Source: Aquimonas sp002352135
Lineage (GTDB): Bacteria > Pseudomonadota > Gammaproteobacteria > Xanthomonadales > Xanthomonadaceae
Assembly (NCBI GenBank): GCA_035440755.1
Contig: DAORND010000008.1
Coordinates: 3,887-67,886 of the forward strand
Length of the DNA: 64,000 nt
Direction: 5' to 3'
Shown: in pieces, positions 33,979 to 43,118 of the stretch
How the letters are laid out: each line of letters starts with the position of its first letter
How positions within the stretch are numbered: the stretch's first letter is position 1
Made by a program: the position numbers and the translations under genes
The notes under the pieces: generated by a model
What the model saw: only the letters and a program-made list of their open reading frames with translations
Told to the model about the DNA's origin: nothing
The model's database searches: none

Positions 33979-34125
33979 CGCTGAACTCCTCCGTTGGGGA
34001 GGCCAGTCTAGCGCCACAGTCCATTTGATTCGCAGCCCAGCAATCGTCCTCGACCGTCATCGTTTGGCATGGCGTGTGGCAGCAGATACTGTTTCTCGAC
34101 GCGACGGTCTGGAAGGCGGATTTCG

Positions 34126-35004
34126 ATGGTGGTTGGTATTGGGGAAGCGCTCTCGGTCGGGTGTGCGCTGGCGTGGGCGGTCGGTGTCATCCTCTATCGG
34201 CGATTGGGTGAGCACTTGCCTCCACTGGCGCTGACCTTCGTCAAGAACAGTCTGGTCTGGGTCATGCTGGTGATCAGTGTGCTTGTGGTGCATGGTCCTG
34301 CGTGGCCAGCGCTGACAGCAACGCAATGGTTTTTGACAGCGCTTAGCGGTGTACTCGGCATGGCGCTCGCGGATGTCCTGTATCTGCGTGCGCTGAACGC
34401 AATCGGCGCGGGTGCGATGGGGATCATCGGAAACCTCTACAGCCCTTTTGTCATCGCCTTGTCTTTTGTGTTTCTAGGGGAGCGTTTTGGTCCGCAGCAG
34501 GCGCTGGGCTTTGGCTTGGTCATGGCTGGTGTTGTGCTGGTGGGGTATCGCTCACCGCTGAAAGAACAGGTGCCCGGTCAGGCCAAGGGCATGCTGCTTG
34601 GAGCCGCATCAATCGCAGTGATGGCAGTTGCCATCGTGATCGTCAAGCGCGTCTTGGAGGAGAGTCCGTTGTTTTGGATCACTCTGATCCGTATGAGCGC
34701 CGCATTGGTGGTTCTCGGGGCCGTGTTGGCTTGGCGTGGAGAGCTTCGATCCGTCGTGACTGGCATGAGCATGTTGCCCTGGCGGCTGTTGCTGCCAGCC
34801 GCTTTCGTGGGGCAGTACCTGTCGACATTGATGTGGTTGGGCGGCTACAAGTTTGCGCCCGCATCGGTCGCCGCCGTGCTCAATGAGTCCGCCTCGGCAT
34901 TCATCGTTCTACTGGCCTGGCTGTGGCTGAAGGAGCCGGTTAGTCGGCGAGCCATCACAGGGATCGCGTTGACCTTGACCGGCGTCACCGTGATGCTGAT
35001 CTGA
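34126..35004 (+). CDS. EamA/DMT-family transporter
   Basis: A 292-residue inner-membrane protein of ten predicted helices in two EamA repeats, each ending in a motif such as GAMGIIGNLYSPFVIALSFVF and SVAAVLNESASAFIVLLAWL. DMT transporters export metabolites or amino acids, or import nucleotide sugars; the substrate cannot be called. The ATG at 34126 is preceded by a GGAAGGCGGA run. It is divergent from the esterase gene. Confidence 0.85.
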   Translation: MVVGIGEALSVGCALAWAVGVILYRRLGEHLPPLALTFVKNSLVWVMLVISVLVVHGPAWPALTATQWFLTALSGVLGMALADVLYLRALNAIGAGAMGIIGNLYSPFVIALSFVFLGERFGPQQALGFGLVMAGVVLVGYRSPLKEQVPGQAKGMLLGAASIAVMAVAIVIVKRVLEESPLFWITLIRMSAALVVLGAVLAWRGELRSVVTGMSMLPWRLLLPAAFVGQYLSTLMWLGGYKFAPASVAAVLNESASAFIVLLAWLWLKEPVSRRAITGIALTLTGVTVMLI

Positions 35005-35069
35005 GTTGCTATCTGCCAATTTGCGCACTGTTGGTGTCTTGAAGACGCTGTCTGTACCCGTGAACGCCA

Positions 35070-35103
35070 AAAACAAAAACAGGGCTGCCGTAAAGAAGCC
35101 CTG
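35070..35103 (-). terminator. Intrinsic terminator downstream of the outer membrane protein gene
   Basis: Read on the minus strand, CAGGGCT (35103-35097) pairs with AGCCCTG (35086-35080) and is followed by TTTTTGTTTTT. It lies about 55 bases after the minus-strand gene that ends at 35159, so it terminates that transcript. Confidence 0.75.
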
Positions 35104-35158
35104 CAAGATCAAGCCCTGACTTGATTCTTTCGGAGATGGCCCAGTCAGGCCATAAAAT

Positions 35159-36313
35159 CTAGAACTGAACCGTCCAGTTCAGCTCAACCTCAAGCTGACG
35201 ACCTGGCTGGTAGCTGCGGCCATAAGGCGACACGCCAAGGAAGTACTGCGAGGGCGCATAGCTCGCGCCGAATGCAAACTGACCGAACTGATCAAAGGAA
35301 CGACGGTATGACGCCGCCAAATTGAGATCGGTGTAGTCCTCAGCCAACGCGAGATCAAGCAGTTGTGACGTTGGCGACGGCTGCTGGCGTGTGGTGTAGC
35401 GCAGCGACCACTGTCCGTCTGTGCCGTCACGAAGCGTCCCTTCCAAGGCAAATACGGTGAGGTCCTGCCAAGCGAAATTGGGCGACGAACTATCACCCAG
35501 CAGCGCGAGGAAGCGCGCGGGCAGGGCACCAGAGGTAAACGCTTGCACGTCGCTATAGAAAACGCGGTCGACGCTAGCGGATAACTGAAAAGAGGTGCCC
35601 GGAGTCCACGCCATCTGAGCACTCACGCGCCCCGGGACATCGAAGTCGCCGGGTTCGGAGTACACGCCTCGGTAGGACTTGAAGGCATCCATATCGATCT
35701 GTGTTTGCGCATTCAGCGCCCAGCGCCAATCGGTCAATGCACTACCGGAGAAACCGACGTGCATGCCTTGTCCGCTGGAAACCTCGGACCCACCGTGGGG
35801 CAGTGCTGCCTGGCCTCTTGCGTCAAACGATGACTGGCCAAACCCGGCGGTGGCAAATCGTTGGTTCGAGATCACAACGCCAAGACTGGCATCGACCGAA
35901 CCCGCAATCATGGTGTTCAACGACGGTGCAAACTGACTCGCCTCAAAACGCGATGCAAGCAGGTGCCTGGAACTCGGCGACCATGCCTGCGGTGAGAACA
36001 ACGAGGGCTGCGCAAACACGGAAGACGCGGCCACCGAAGCAAGACCGGCGGTGGGTTCGAATCGGCTTGATTCAACACTCAAAGCAAGTCTAAGGCCCGC
36101 AGTGTGCAGGTCCAGCGAGCGGAGCGCGCTTGGCGCTGTCATGGGGAGACCAGTGTCAGGACTTGAGACCCAACTGAAACTTGGCGTCAGGCTCTGCCGG
36201 GCGTAGGCCTTCCAGTTCACGGACGCAGCACCCGCAACATCGGCGCAACCAAGACTGACCACGATGGCCATGCTCAGCAGTGTCAATTTGTGAGGCCTTG
36301 AAAAGCTGTTCAA
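35159..36313 (-). CDS. Predicted outer-membrane beta-barrel protein, unknown
   Basis: A 384-residue exported protein that I do not recognise. The N-terminus from a TTG at 36313 gives a good signal peptide (SRPHK, then a hydrophobic core, ending DVAGA). The rest has alternating polar/hydrophobic strands with aromatic ends, and the chain ends WTVQF, the terminal phenylalanine signature of outer-membrane barrels. No known porin motif stands out. It is followed by an intrinsic terminator and is divergent from thiD. An internal ATG (36271) would lack the basic n-region. Confidence 0.65.
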   Translation of the reverse strand: MNSFSRPHKLTLLSMAIVVSLGCADVAGAASVNWKAYARQSLTPSFSWVSSPDTGLPMTAPSALRSLDLHTAGLRLALSVESSRFEPTAGLASVAASSVFAQPSLFSPQAWSPSSRHLLASRFEASQFAPSLNTMIAGSVDASLGVVISNQRFATAGFGQSSFDARGQAALPHGGSEVSSGQGMHVGFSGSALTDWRWALNAQTQIDMDAFKSYRGVYSEPGDFDVPGRVSAQMAWTPGTSFQLSASVDRVFYSDVQAFTSGALPARFLALLGDSSSPNFAWQDLTVFALEGTLRDGTDGQWSLRYTTRQQPSPTSQLLDLALAEDYTDLNLAASYRRSFDQFGQFAFGASYAPSQYFLGVSPYGRSYQPGRQLEVELNWTVQF

Positions 36314-36566
36314 AATCGCATTCTCGCGCAAGAAGCGTTGGATGGATGAAGGCGGGAAGGGGCCAGAGCTACCGGAAGCACGAGCCAACCTCAGTCAGCA
36401 CACCGTCATTTGGCCAAAAAACAACAGTTGCGTCAAGGGGTGTGGTGTTTATGCAACGTTGGACTTTTGTCCACGTTTAGGCGTTGAGTCCATCCTGTGT
36501 GGACTTCGTTGCGGAAATGCGACAATCGCGCGGTGTTCTCGTCGTCTGATTGCAGTGCCCGCCACC

Positions 36567-37400
36567 ATGCCCAATGAACCCCCCCAGCAGAATCGATGTG
36601 CTTCAGTCCTGAGTATCGCTGGATCTGACTCCGGCGGTGGGGCAGGCTTGCAAGCGGATTTGAAGTCGTTCATGGCGATGGGTGTGCATGGGCTGACGGC
36701 GGTGGCAGCCCTCACAGCGCAAAACACACGTGCGGTCACTTCCGTATGGCTACCGCCGCCGGAGTTCCTTCGCGAGCAGATTCGCTGCCTTTTTGAGGAC
36801 TTCGACGTGCGTGCGGTCAAGATTGGCATGCTCGCTGACGAGGTCCGAATCCGTGCGGTATTGGATGCACTTTCTGGTTGCCGCGTTCCTGTCGTACTTG
36901 ATCCAGTCATGATCGCCAGCAGCGGCGCGCGCCTGTTGGAGGATGCTGCGATCAATCGATTGCGCTCCGAGTTGCTGCCACGCGCGACCCTCTTGACGCC
37001 CAACGTGCCCGAGGCGGAGGTTTTGGTTGGATTCGGTTTGCGTCGAGTCGCGGATTTCCATCGTGCTGCCAGTGTGCTGCACGGCATGGGTGTGTCAGCG
37101 GTCCTGCTGAAAGGCGGGCATTCTGACGAAGGTGATTCTGTTTTGGATCGACTCTACGTCGACGGCAACATGCACGTTTTTCGGCATCCCAGGCTTGCCT
37201 TGTCGCCACACGGCACAGGTTGCAGCCTGTCCTCCGCCATTGCCGCTTGCATCGCCAAGGGGCAGGAGCTCGTTCAGGCCGTTGAAACAGGCATCGATTT
37301 CGTTCACGCCGCGCTGAGCCGTTCCTACCGACCGGGGCTTGGTCAGGTTTCCGTCCTCGATCATGCGGTCGGGTTGGAGCTAAGGATATCCAGCCGGTGA
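36567..37400 (+). CDS. thiD: Hydroxymethylpyrimidine/phosphomethylpyrimidine kinase
   Basis: A 277-residue ribokinase-fold enzyme that phosphorylates HMP and HMP-phosphate for thiamine synthesis. Motifs: SIAGSDSGGGAGLQADLKSF at the N-terminus, PVVLDPVMIASSGARLL, LLTPNVPEAEVL and the catalytic SPHGTGCSLSSAIAA. The length is a little over the usual 266. The ATG at 36567 is the first that leads directly into the conserved fold. No TPP riboswitch was recognised upstream. Confidence 0.93.
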   Translation: MPNEPPQQNRCASVLSIAGSDSGGGAGLQADLKSFMAMGVHGLTAVAALTAQNTRAVTSVWLPPPEFLREQIRCLFEDFDVRAVKIGMLADEVRIRAVLDALSGCRVPVVLDPVMIASSGARLLEDAAINRLRSELLPRATLLTPNVPEAEVLVGFGLRRVADFHRAASVLHGMGVSAVLLKGGHSDEGDSVLDRLYVDGNMHVFRHPRLALSPHGTGCSLSSAIAACIAKGQELVQAVETGIDFVHAALSRSYRPGLGQVSVLDHAVGLELRISSR

Positions 37401-37470
37401 ATCCCTTGTGGGCCGCGCTGATTCGTCGTCAAGCAAGGGAATGGCGCTCCCAGCTTAGGCAGAAGTCGAC

Positions 37471-37479
37471 TGCTATGAT
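37471..37479 (+). promoter_or_regulatory. Extended -10 promoter before the secreted pair
   Basis: TGCTATGAT is an extended -10 (TGnTATGAT). No good -35 is visible. Transcription would start near 37486, about 30 bases before the ATG of the small secreted protein. Confidence 0.45.
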
Positions 37480-37515
37480 CCGCAGTTGGCAACGTAGAGA
37501 CGCGGGAGCTGGTGG

Positions 37516-37821
37516 ATGCAAACTTCATGTTTTGGGGCAATTTTGGGCGCGATTGTCGTGGGGTTGGTGTTTTCGGTCCCCTCCAACGCCGCCTCTCCTG
37601 TTGCTGAATGGCATCCGCTCCCTCAGCGTGCGGGAAAGGCAGTGGCCAACAAGGATGCGCGCCCACTTCCCGTGAGGCGACCAGTGGAAATGAACACGCT
37701 CGCCGAGATCGGTCCAGACGGTGCGTTGTTGACACGCTGCAGCGAGTTTACAGGCGTAGACTTCTCTCGCCGTGCTGAGAACTCGGAGCGCACAACGGTG
37801 CGTTCGGAGAAAACACAATGA
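37516..37821 (+). CDS. Small secreted protein coupled to the HEIAH protease
   Basis: A 101-residue protein with a signal peptide (hydrophobic core to SNAAS) and a basic, proline-containing mature part of about 75 residues. No known domain is recognised. GGGAG lies upstream of the ATG. Its TGA overlaps the ATG of the downstream metalloprotease (ATGA), so the two are translated together. A propeptide, inhibitor, chaperone or substrate role for the protease is possible; the sequence gives no further hint. Confidence 0.65.
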   Translation: MQTSCFGAILGAIVVGLVFSVPSNAASPVAEWHPLPQRAGKAVANKDARPLPVRRPVEMNTLAEIGPDGALLTRCSEFTGVDFSRRAENSERTTVRSEKTQ

Positions 37822-40145
37822 TCGGTTCATACCGTGGCATGGCATTGTTTCTTTCCGTGTTTGCGACCAGTGCTGTCGCGCAGCAGGCACCCGTGCTGTT
37901 GACGCCATCGACGCCGCTGCCCTTGCAGATGCCAGCGGCATCCGCCTCCACCAGTTTTGCTGTGGATGTACCCCAAGGTATACGCTCGATGCGTGTCGCA
38001 TTGCTGGCGTCCAACATCAGTCAGGACGTTGACCTGCTTGTCCGTTACGAGCGCCCATTCGAGCTTCGTGCCGAAAGCGGTCTGGATAACAGCTTTCTGT
38101 TCGACCAAGCGCAGTACCGTTCCGTATCTGTGGCCGGTGACGAGTTCGTGGTCATTACGGATCGAAATCCGATCGCCCTGAAGCCTGGGCGTTGGTATAT
38201 CGCCTTGGTCAACTACCACAATGGACCTGTTTCGGCGCAATTGACGGCCACGTTTGAGACCCAGTTGCCGACCGCTCCGATCACCATGGTATTCGATGAT
38301 CCGGGCGACGCCAGCGATCCCTGTGACATCAGCGGTTGGAACGATTCGACGACCAAGACACCAGTGCGAGGCAATTCCGGCACGACTTTGGGTGCGCAAC
38401 GTCGACTTGCAGCCCAGGAGGCGGCGAGACTGCTGACCGAGCAGTTGCAACCGCGCGTGCCAGTTCGCGTGCGCGCCTGCTGGAAGAACCTGGGTGAGGG
38501 CAATAGTCTCACGCTAGCTCAGGCCGGTCCAAACTACTTCTTTGTTGACGACCCCGGCGTGTGGGCACACATGCCGGGTTTGGAGCGTGGCTATACCTGG
38601 TATGCATCGGCGTCAGCGGCGCAGCAGGCAGGCACTACGCAATGTCGACTTGCAGGAGGAATGAGTTGCGCCACTGCTTACGAAGTGGATGCCACATTCA
38701 ACACGACGGTTGACGGACCGACTGGCTTGGGAACGCGCGGTTTCGACTACGGATTCACGCAAACGGGGGCACTCAACGATCCCAGTTTCGTGACGGTCGC
38801 GATGCACGAGATTGCCCATGGATTGGGGTTCGTTGGCTTGATCAATACCGGGTTCCGTACGGATCAGCCGCTGGGATCGAAGATCCGGTTGCTCAGCAGC
38901 GGACCGCTGTACGACGATGCCTACGGTGCAAACACGGTGTGGGCGACGCCGGAAGGCGGAAGCACGGGACTGCCGTTTCTCGCCATTACCGACGAACAAC
39001 GGGTGACCGCGCTGACGTCGCTTGTCAATCTTCGATTTTCAGGCGAGAACGCAGTTGCGGAGGCGGCCCTAGCGAGCAACTTTGGCAGCGCGCCGGCCCC
39101 CGACAATTTCCTGTGGCTCTATGCACCGAGCCCTATCGAGGGTGGTTCGTCCTACTCGCACGTTGGCAATAGCCGATACACCTTGCAACCACAGATGATG
39201 CTGCCGGGCATCATCGCCAGCGGTCCGCGTGATCTCGGTATCGGCAAAGGTGTTCTGAAGGATGTCGGTTGGCGAAATGACGCGAGCCGCACCCGCGTGT
39301 TCAGTGATGTGCCCAGCTTTGCCTACTACGACCCGTCGCGAAATGGACATGGCATCGATTTTCGTCGAATTTCCGCCGCGTTGAGTGGGGTGGATAGTGA
39401 GTACTTTCTCGGTTTCTACACCTACGACGCGCAGGGTAAGCCCGAGTGGTACATAGCGGCTGGGCCAGTGATTGACGGGGTCTTTGTGCCCAAGCGCTCC
39501 GCCAACGGAGACAGCCTGCTTCGGATGGTTTTTACCCCTTCCGGCGCATCACAGGAGGATGCCGATCCGAGTTACAACGGACAGGTTCGAGTCGACTTCA
39601 ACGACGCACGCGTCCATCCCGCCTGTGCGGATGGCAACGCGGCCAGGCGGCTGGATGGTCCTCTCGCGGTCATGAGCTATGTGATCAATGGCGAATCGGC
39701 GCAGTGGTGCATGCAGCCCGTCGTGATCCCCACCCAGGTGCAGGTCGACATGAGCAGCACTTGGGCTGATCCTGGTGAAGCAGGGTGGGGACTCGTGATC
39801 CAGAGTTTCGATGGTGTCGGTGGCGATGGCTTGTTTTCGATCCTGTTCTATCCCGACGGCAACGGTCGGCCACGCTGGGGCATCGCGCAGTCGCTTGCGT
39901 TTGCGCGCGGCCAGACGGTCGACGTCATGCAAGTCAATGGGTATTGCCGAAGCTGTCCGATGCCAGCCGAACAGACCATGTTCAAGATCGGCAGCATGAC
40001 CTTGGACCTGATCGGGGGGGGCGCGGGTGTTCAGGGTAGCCGCGTCAGCGTGGATGTCGGCTTTGAAAACGGCAACACGGGGCGCTTCATTCGCACCGGC
40101 GCTGGGATCCTGCCTTATAGCGATCCGACCCTGGGCGGAGACTGA
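37818..40145 (+). CDS. Secreted zinc metalloprotease with PPC-like domain and two C-terminal repeats
   Basis: A 775-residue exported protein; the signal peptide ends SAVAQQ. A PPC-like beta domain covers about residues 30-150 (DVDLLVRYERPF, KPGRWYIALVNYHNGPVSAQ). The protease core has HEIAHGLGF at 330-338, the zinc-binding glutamate helix. The usual third metzincin His at position 11 of the motif is Gly340, so the third ligand must be elsewhere, perhaps His448 in SSYSHVG. The C-terminus holds two related modules, near residues 500 and 645, each with a Gly-rich start and a GxPxW core (YDAQGKPEWYIA, GNGRPRWGIA). It follows the small secreted protein by ATGA overlap and ends before a perfect hairpin. 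Confidence 0.82.
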   Translation: MIGSYRGMALFLSVFATSAVAQQAPVLLTPSTPLPLQMPAASASTSFAVDVPQGIRSMRVALLASNISQDVDLLVRYERPFELRAESGLDNSFLFDQAQYRSVSVAGDEFVVITDRNPIALKPGRWYIALVNYHNGPVSAQLTATFETQLPTAPITMVFDDPGDASDPCDISGWNDSTTKTPVRGNSGTTLGAQRRLAAQEAARLLTEQLQPRVPVRVRACWKNLGEGNSLTLAQAGPNYFFVDDPGVWAHMPGLERGYTWYASASAAQQAGTTQCRLAGGMSCATAYEVDATFNTTVDGPTGLGTRGFDYGFTQTGALNDPSFVTVAMHEIAHGLGFVGLINTGFRTDQPLGSKIRLLSSGPLYDDAYGANTVWATPEGGSTGLPFLAITDEQRVTALTSLVNLRFSGENAVAEAALASNFGSAPAPDNFLWLYAPSPIEGGSSYSHVGNSRYTLQPQMMLPGIIASGPRDLGIGKGVLKDVGWRNDASRTRVFSDVPSFAYYDPSRNGHGIDFRRISAALSGVDSEYFLGFYTYDAQGKPEWYIAAGPVIDGVFVPKRSANGDSLLRMVFTPSGASQEDADPSYNGQVRVDFNDARVHPACADGNAARRLDGPLAVMSYVINGESAQWCMQPVVIPTQVQVDMSSTWADPGEAGWGLVIQSFDGVGGDGLFSILFYPDGNGRPRWGIAQSLAFARGQTVDVMQVNGYCRSCPMPAEQTMFKIGSMTLDLIGGGAGVQGSRVSVDVGFENGNTGRFIRTGAGILPYSDPTLGGD

Positions 40146-40165
40146 TTGCCAGCGTTGGTTATCAG

Positions 40166-40191
40166 GCAGGCTGCCCTATCAGGCAGCCTGC
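40166..40191. terminator. Perfect 10-bp hairpin after the metalloprotease gene
   Basis: GCAGGCTGCC (40166-40175) and GGCAGCCTGC (40182-40191) are exact complements around the loop CTATCA. It separates two convergent genes. A T-run is missing. Confidence 0.65.
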
Positions 40192-40265
40192 AGTTGTGGA
40201 AGTCTTGAACACGCCGGCCTTGCAAGGTCGACGAGGATGATCCGGCGCTTCGTTGAGTCACGGTC

Positions 40266-41666
40266 TCAAAGGCTTTCCGAGGCAAAGTCGGCCAAGCGGG
40301 AGCGTTCTCCGCGGCGTAGGGTGATGTGCGCGCTGTGCGCCCAATGCTGGAAGCGGTCCACGGCGTAGGTCAGACCGGAGGTCGTTTCAGTCAGGTAAGG
40401 CGTATCGATCTGCTCAACGTTGCCGAGACAGATCATCTTGGTGCCAGGGCCCGCGCGAGTCAGCAGGGTCTTCATTTGTTTCGGTGTGAGGTTTTGTGCT
40501 TCATCGATGATGACGTAGCGTCCGAGGAAGGTCCGACCACGCATGAAGTTCATCGAGCGGATCTTGATCCGTGAGGCCAGCAGTTCGTTGGTCGCTGCAC
40601 GGCCCCACGCACCACCTTCCTGTGGTGAGGTCAGTACCTCAAGGTTGTCGGTCAGGGCGCCCATCCATGGCGTCATCTTTTCTTCTTCCGTTCCTGGCAG
40701 GAATCCGATGTCTTCGCCAACCGACACCGTGGCACGAGTCATGATGATCTCGCGGTAGCGTTGCTGATCCAGTGTCTGAGTGAGACCTGCGGCCAATGCC
40801 AGTAAGGTCTTTCCGGTACCTGCGGTACCCAGCAAGGTAACGAAGTCGATGTCCGGATCCATCAGCGCGTTGAGCGCGAAGTTCTGTTCGCGATTGCGAG
40901 CGGCGACACCCCACACCTGATGGCTGTTGCTGCGGTAGTTGTTGACCATCTGCAGGATGCAGCGCTCACCGTTGCATTCGATCACGCGCAGTTCAACTTG
41001 ATCATCACCAGGCAGGTAAAGAAACTCGTTGGGTCGCCACTCTTCGCCTTCCATTGGGCGGATTTCGTAGCGCGTATGGCCACGCTCGATCCACGAGCGC
41101 AGATCGCCCTCGTGACGGTCCCAGAAGTCTTCGGCTAGCTCACGCGTTCCGCTGTAGAGCAGGTTGAAGTCATCCAGGGCGCGATCATTCTCGTAGTCCT
41201 CCGCCGGAATGCCGGCAATACTCGCCTTGATGCGCATGTTGATGTCTTTCGACACCAGCACGATCTCTGCTTTGGGTAGCTGTTTGCGTAGACCGATAAT
41301 GGACAGCAGGATCTGGTTGTCGCCGCCACCTTCACGTTTTGCGCGCGCCGCATTGTCACCGTCAGTCTGAAAAAACAACTGACCGATTTCTCCGCTGCCG
41401 CGCAAGTTCAGCGACTGAGGGCGTAAAAGGCGCAGACCCTGATGGATGTCCCTGCCGTCATGCGCTTCGATCAGCTCATTGATGAAGCGACTGACCTGTC
41501 GTGCGTTTCGAGCGGCCTCAGTCGCGCCTTTCTTGCCGGAATCGAGCTCTTCGAGCACCGTCATCGGCAGGTAGATGTCGTGCTCTTCAAACTTGAACAG
41601 CGCTGTCGGGTCGTGCATCAGCACGTTGGTGTCCAGCACGTAGATCCGCTTGCCGTGAGTCATCAT
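40266..41666 (-). CDS. phoH: PIN-PhoH family ATPase/RNase
   Basis: A 466-residue fusion. The N-terminal PIN domain begins IYVLDTNVLMHDP, and has conserved acidic residues in DNQILLS and LVSKDINMRIKA, as in PIN nucleases. The C-terminal PhoH ATPase has the Walker A GTAGTGKT and the segments RATVSVGEDIGFLPG and YVIIDEAQN. Such fusions act as RNA helicase-nucleases. GGAG lies 7 bases before the ATG. It is last of a gcvR-bcp-phoH run, 25 bases after bcp. Confidence 0.93.
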   Translation of the reverse strand: MMTHGKRIYVLDTNVLMHDPTALFKFEEHDIYLPMTVLEELDSGKKGATEAARNARQVSRFINELIEAHDGRDIHQGLRLLRPQSLNLRGSGEIGQLFFQTDGDNAARAKREGGGDNQILLSIIGLRKQLPKAEIVLVSKDINMRIKASIAGIPAEDYENDRALDDFNLLYSGTRELAEDFWDRHEGDLRSWIERGHTRYEIRPMEGEEWRPNEFLYLPGDDQVELRVIECNGERCILQMVNNYRSNSHQVWGVAARNREQNFALNALMDPDIDFVTLLGTAGTGKTLLALAAGLTQTLDQQRYREIIMTRATVSVGEDIGFLPGTEEEKMTPWMGALTDNLEVLTSPQEGGAWGRAATNELLASRIKIRSMNFMRGRTFLGRYVIIDEAQNLTPKQMKTLLTRAGPGTKMICLGNVEQIDTPYLTETTSGLTYAVDRFQHWAHSAHITLRRGERSRLADFASESL

Positions 41667-41691
41667 CGAAAGGCTCCACTCCGTGGGGAAG

Positions 41692-42165
41692 TCAGGCGTT
41701 CAACTGGCGAAGCTGCCGCAGGGTGCTTAGCACTTCCGAAGCGTGCCCCTTGACCTTGACAGCACTCCACTGGGCACGACAAACGCCGTTAGGGTCGAAA
41801 AGGAAAGTGCTGCGAACGAGGCCCATGTAGCGTCTGCCATAAAGCACCTTTTCCTGGATCAGGTCGAGATGTTGGCAGAGGGCCTCATCTGTATCGCTGA
41901 TCAAGGGAAACGGTAATTGTTGATTGCTGCGGAAACGGCTGTGCGAGGCGACCGAGTCGCGCGACAGACCCATGACGTCGGTGTCTTCCGCTGCGAACTC
42001 CGTGAAGAGTTCGCGAAACGCGATGGCCTCTTGCGTACAGCCGGGGGTACTGTCCTTGGGGTACGCGTACAGGACCAGCCAGCGCCCATTGCGCACGGAA
42101 AGGTCAACGTCGGAACCATCGTCCAAGCGAAAGCGCCCCTCGGGCAGGCCGATGACTTTGGTCAT
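41692..42165 (-). CDS. bcp: Bcp-type peroxiredoxin (1-Cys variant)
   Basis: A 157-residue thiol peroxidase. The peroxidatic Cys43 lies in YPKDSTPGCTQEAIAF. The resolving cysteine found five residues later in E. coli Bcp is Ala here, so it probably works as a 1-Cys type or with a partner. The adjacent gcvR gene, one base upstream, is the standard neighbour. Confidence 0.9.
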   Translation of the reverse strand: MTKVIGLPEGRFRLDDGSDVDLSVRNGRWLVLYAYPKDSTPGCTQEAIAFRELFTEFAAEDTDVMGLSRDSVASHSRFRSNQQLPFPLISDTDEALCQHLDLIQEKVLYGRRYMGLVRSTFLFDPNGVCRAQWSAVKVKGHASEVLSTLRQLRQLNA

Positions 42166-42166
42166 G

Positions 42167-42727
42167 TCAGAACTTCATGGGATCAAGGATGGCGTCGAGA
42201 TTCAGGTGGTCACAAAACTCGAGGAAGTCGTCGCGGAGCGCGGCGATGTGCATGTTCGACGGGATGCCCACCGTCAGTTGCGCTGAGAACATGTCTGCGC
42301 CCGTCTGCATGGCACGATATCGCGTGCTGTGCAGGGTCTCGATGGTGATGCCCTGACGGTCGAAAAAGTCGGCCAACTGGTAGAGAATTCCCGCCTTGTC
42401 GGCCGCGACCACCTCAACAATGTAAGGCAGAAGATTGCTCTGCAAGGGCTTGGGGCTGGTGCGATACCAGACAATTCGCATCCCTTCGTCGCGCTCCAGT
42501 CTCCCCAACGCAGACTCCAACTTCGCTACCGCATCCCAAGACCCGACTGCCAATGCCAGAACCGAGACGTCCCTGCCAACGGTGGAAAGTCTGGCGTCGA
42601 TCAGATTGCAGCCGCTATCGGAAATGCGTCGGGACACAGCCAGCAGAGGTGATTCGGGATGCACGGAGAACGCGTTGATCAGAAGGTGGTTCTCGTTCGC
42701 TTGTGGTCGTGGTGACAAATCGCTCAA
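42167..42727 (-). CDS. gcvR: Glycine cleavage system regulator GcvR-like (double ACT)
   Basis: A 186-residue protein with two ACT domains, about 14-90 (HLLINAFSVHPESPLLAVSR) and 100-180 (YIVEVVAADKAGILYQLADF). GcvR binds glycine and represses the glycine cleavage operon through GcvA. The start is a TTG with GAGAG about 10 bases upstream; no ATG fits. The order gcvR-bcp opposite dapA-bamC is the same as in E. coli, which supports the call. Confidence 0.85.
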   Translation of the reverse strand: MSDLSPRPQANENHLLINAFSVHPESPLLAVSRRISDSGCNLIDARLSTVGRDVSVLALAVGSWDAVAKLESALGRLERDEGMRIVWYRTSPKPLQSNLLPYIVEVVAADKAGILYQLADFFDRQGITIETLHSTRYRAMQTGADMFSAQLTVGIPSNMHIAALRDDFLEFCDHLNLDAILDPMKF

Positions 42728-43118
42728 GGCGCAGCTCTCGTTGATCGTTTACAGGGGGCCACTGTAACTGCTGCGCGTTGCGGCGCGAAGGGATTCCAAC
42801 CAATCCGTGTCAACATGCGCTTTTCTGAACGCCAACCTTGACGGCATTTCGATGTGAACGGTCGCGTGTTGGCGGATCACATCGTGGACGCAGTTACTTT
42901 TGTTGATTGGTTTCAGCAGCTTGTGCCGCAAGGCCCACCGCCTTCGCCCGGTGCGCCTAGGTGGCACAGGAACCGCTTGATTGCCGCCGATCTTGCTGTG
43001 CAGTCTGCTGGGTTCTACCATTCCGGGTCGCCGTGTACCCGCTTCATTTGTGGGGTTCTGCATGGCTTCTTGCGGCTTGCCGACCTGTGCTTTGCGCCAC
43101 TTGCATGAGGATTGTCCA
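42728..43118. other. 391-base region between divergent gcvR and dapA
   Basis: Open reading frames here look like chance ones. No riboswitch, repeat or strong promoter was recognised. It must hold both promoters and a dapA leader of unknown length. Confidence 0.5.

Noticed and set aside
36487..36505. AGTCCA/TGGACT hairpin before thiD as a TPP riboswitch
   Set aside because: The conserved TPP motifs (CUGAGA and the second-helix element) are not seen; only a short stem is present.
37397..37675. Frame beginning at the thiD stop as a coupled gene
   Set aside because: It starts at a GTG, has no signal or recognisable domain, and overlaps the better supported secreted-protein gene at 37516.
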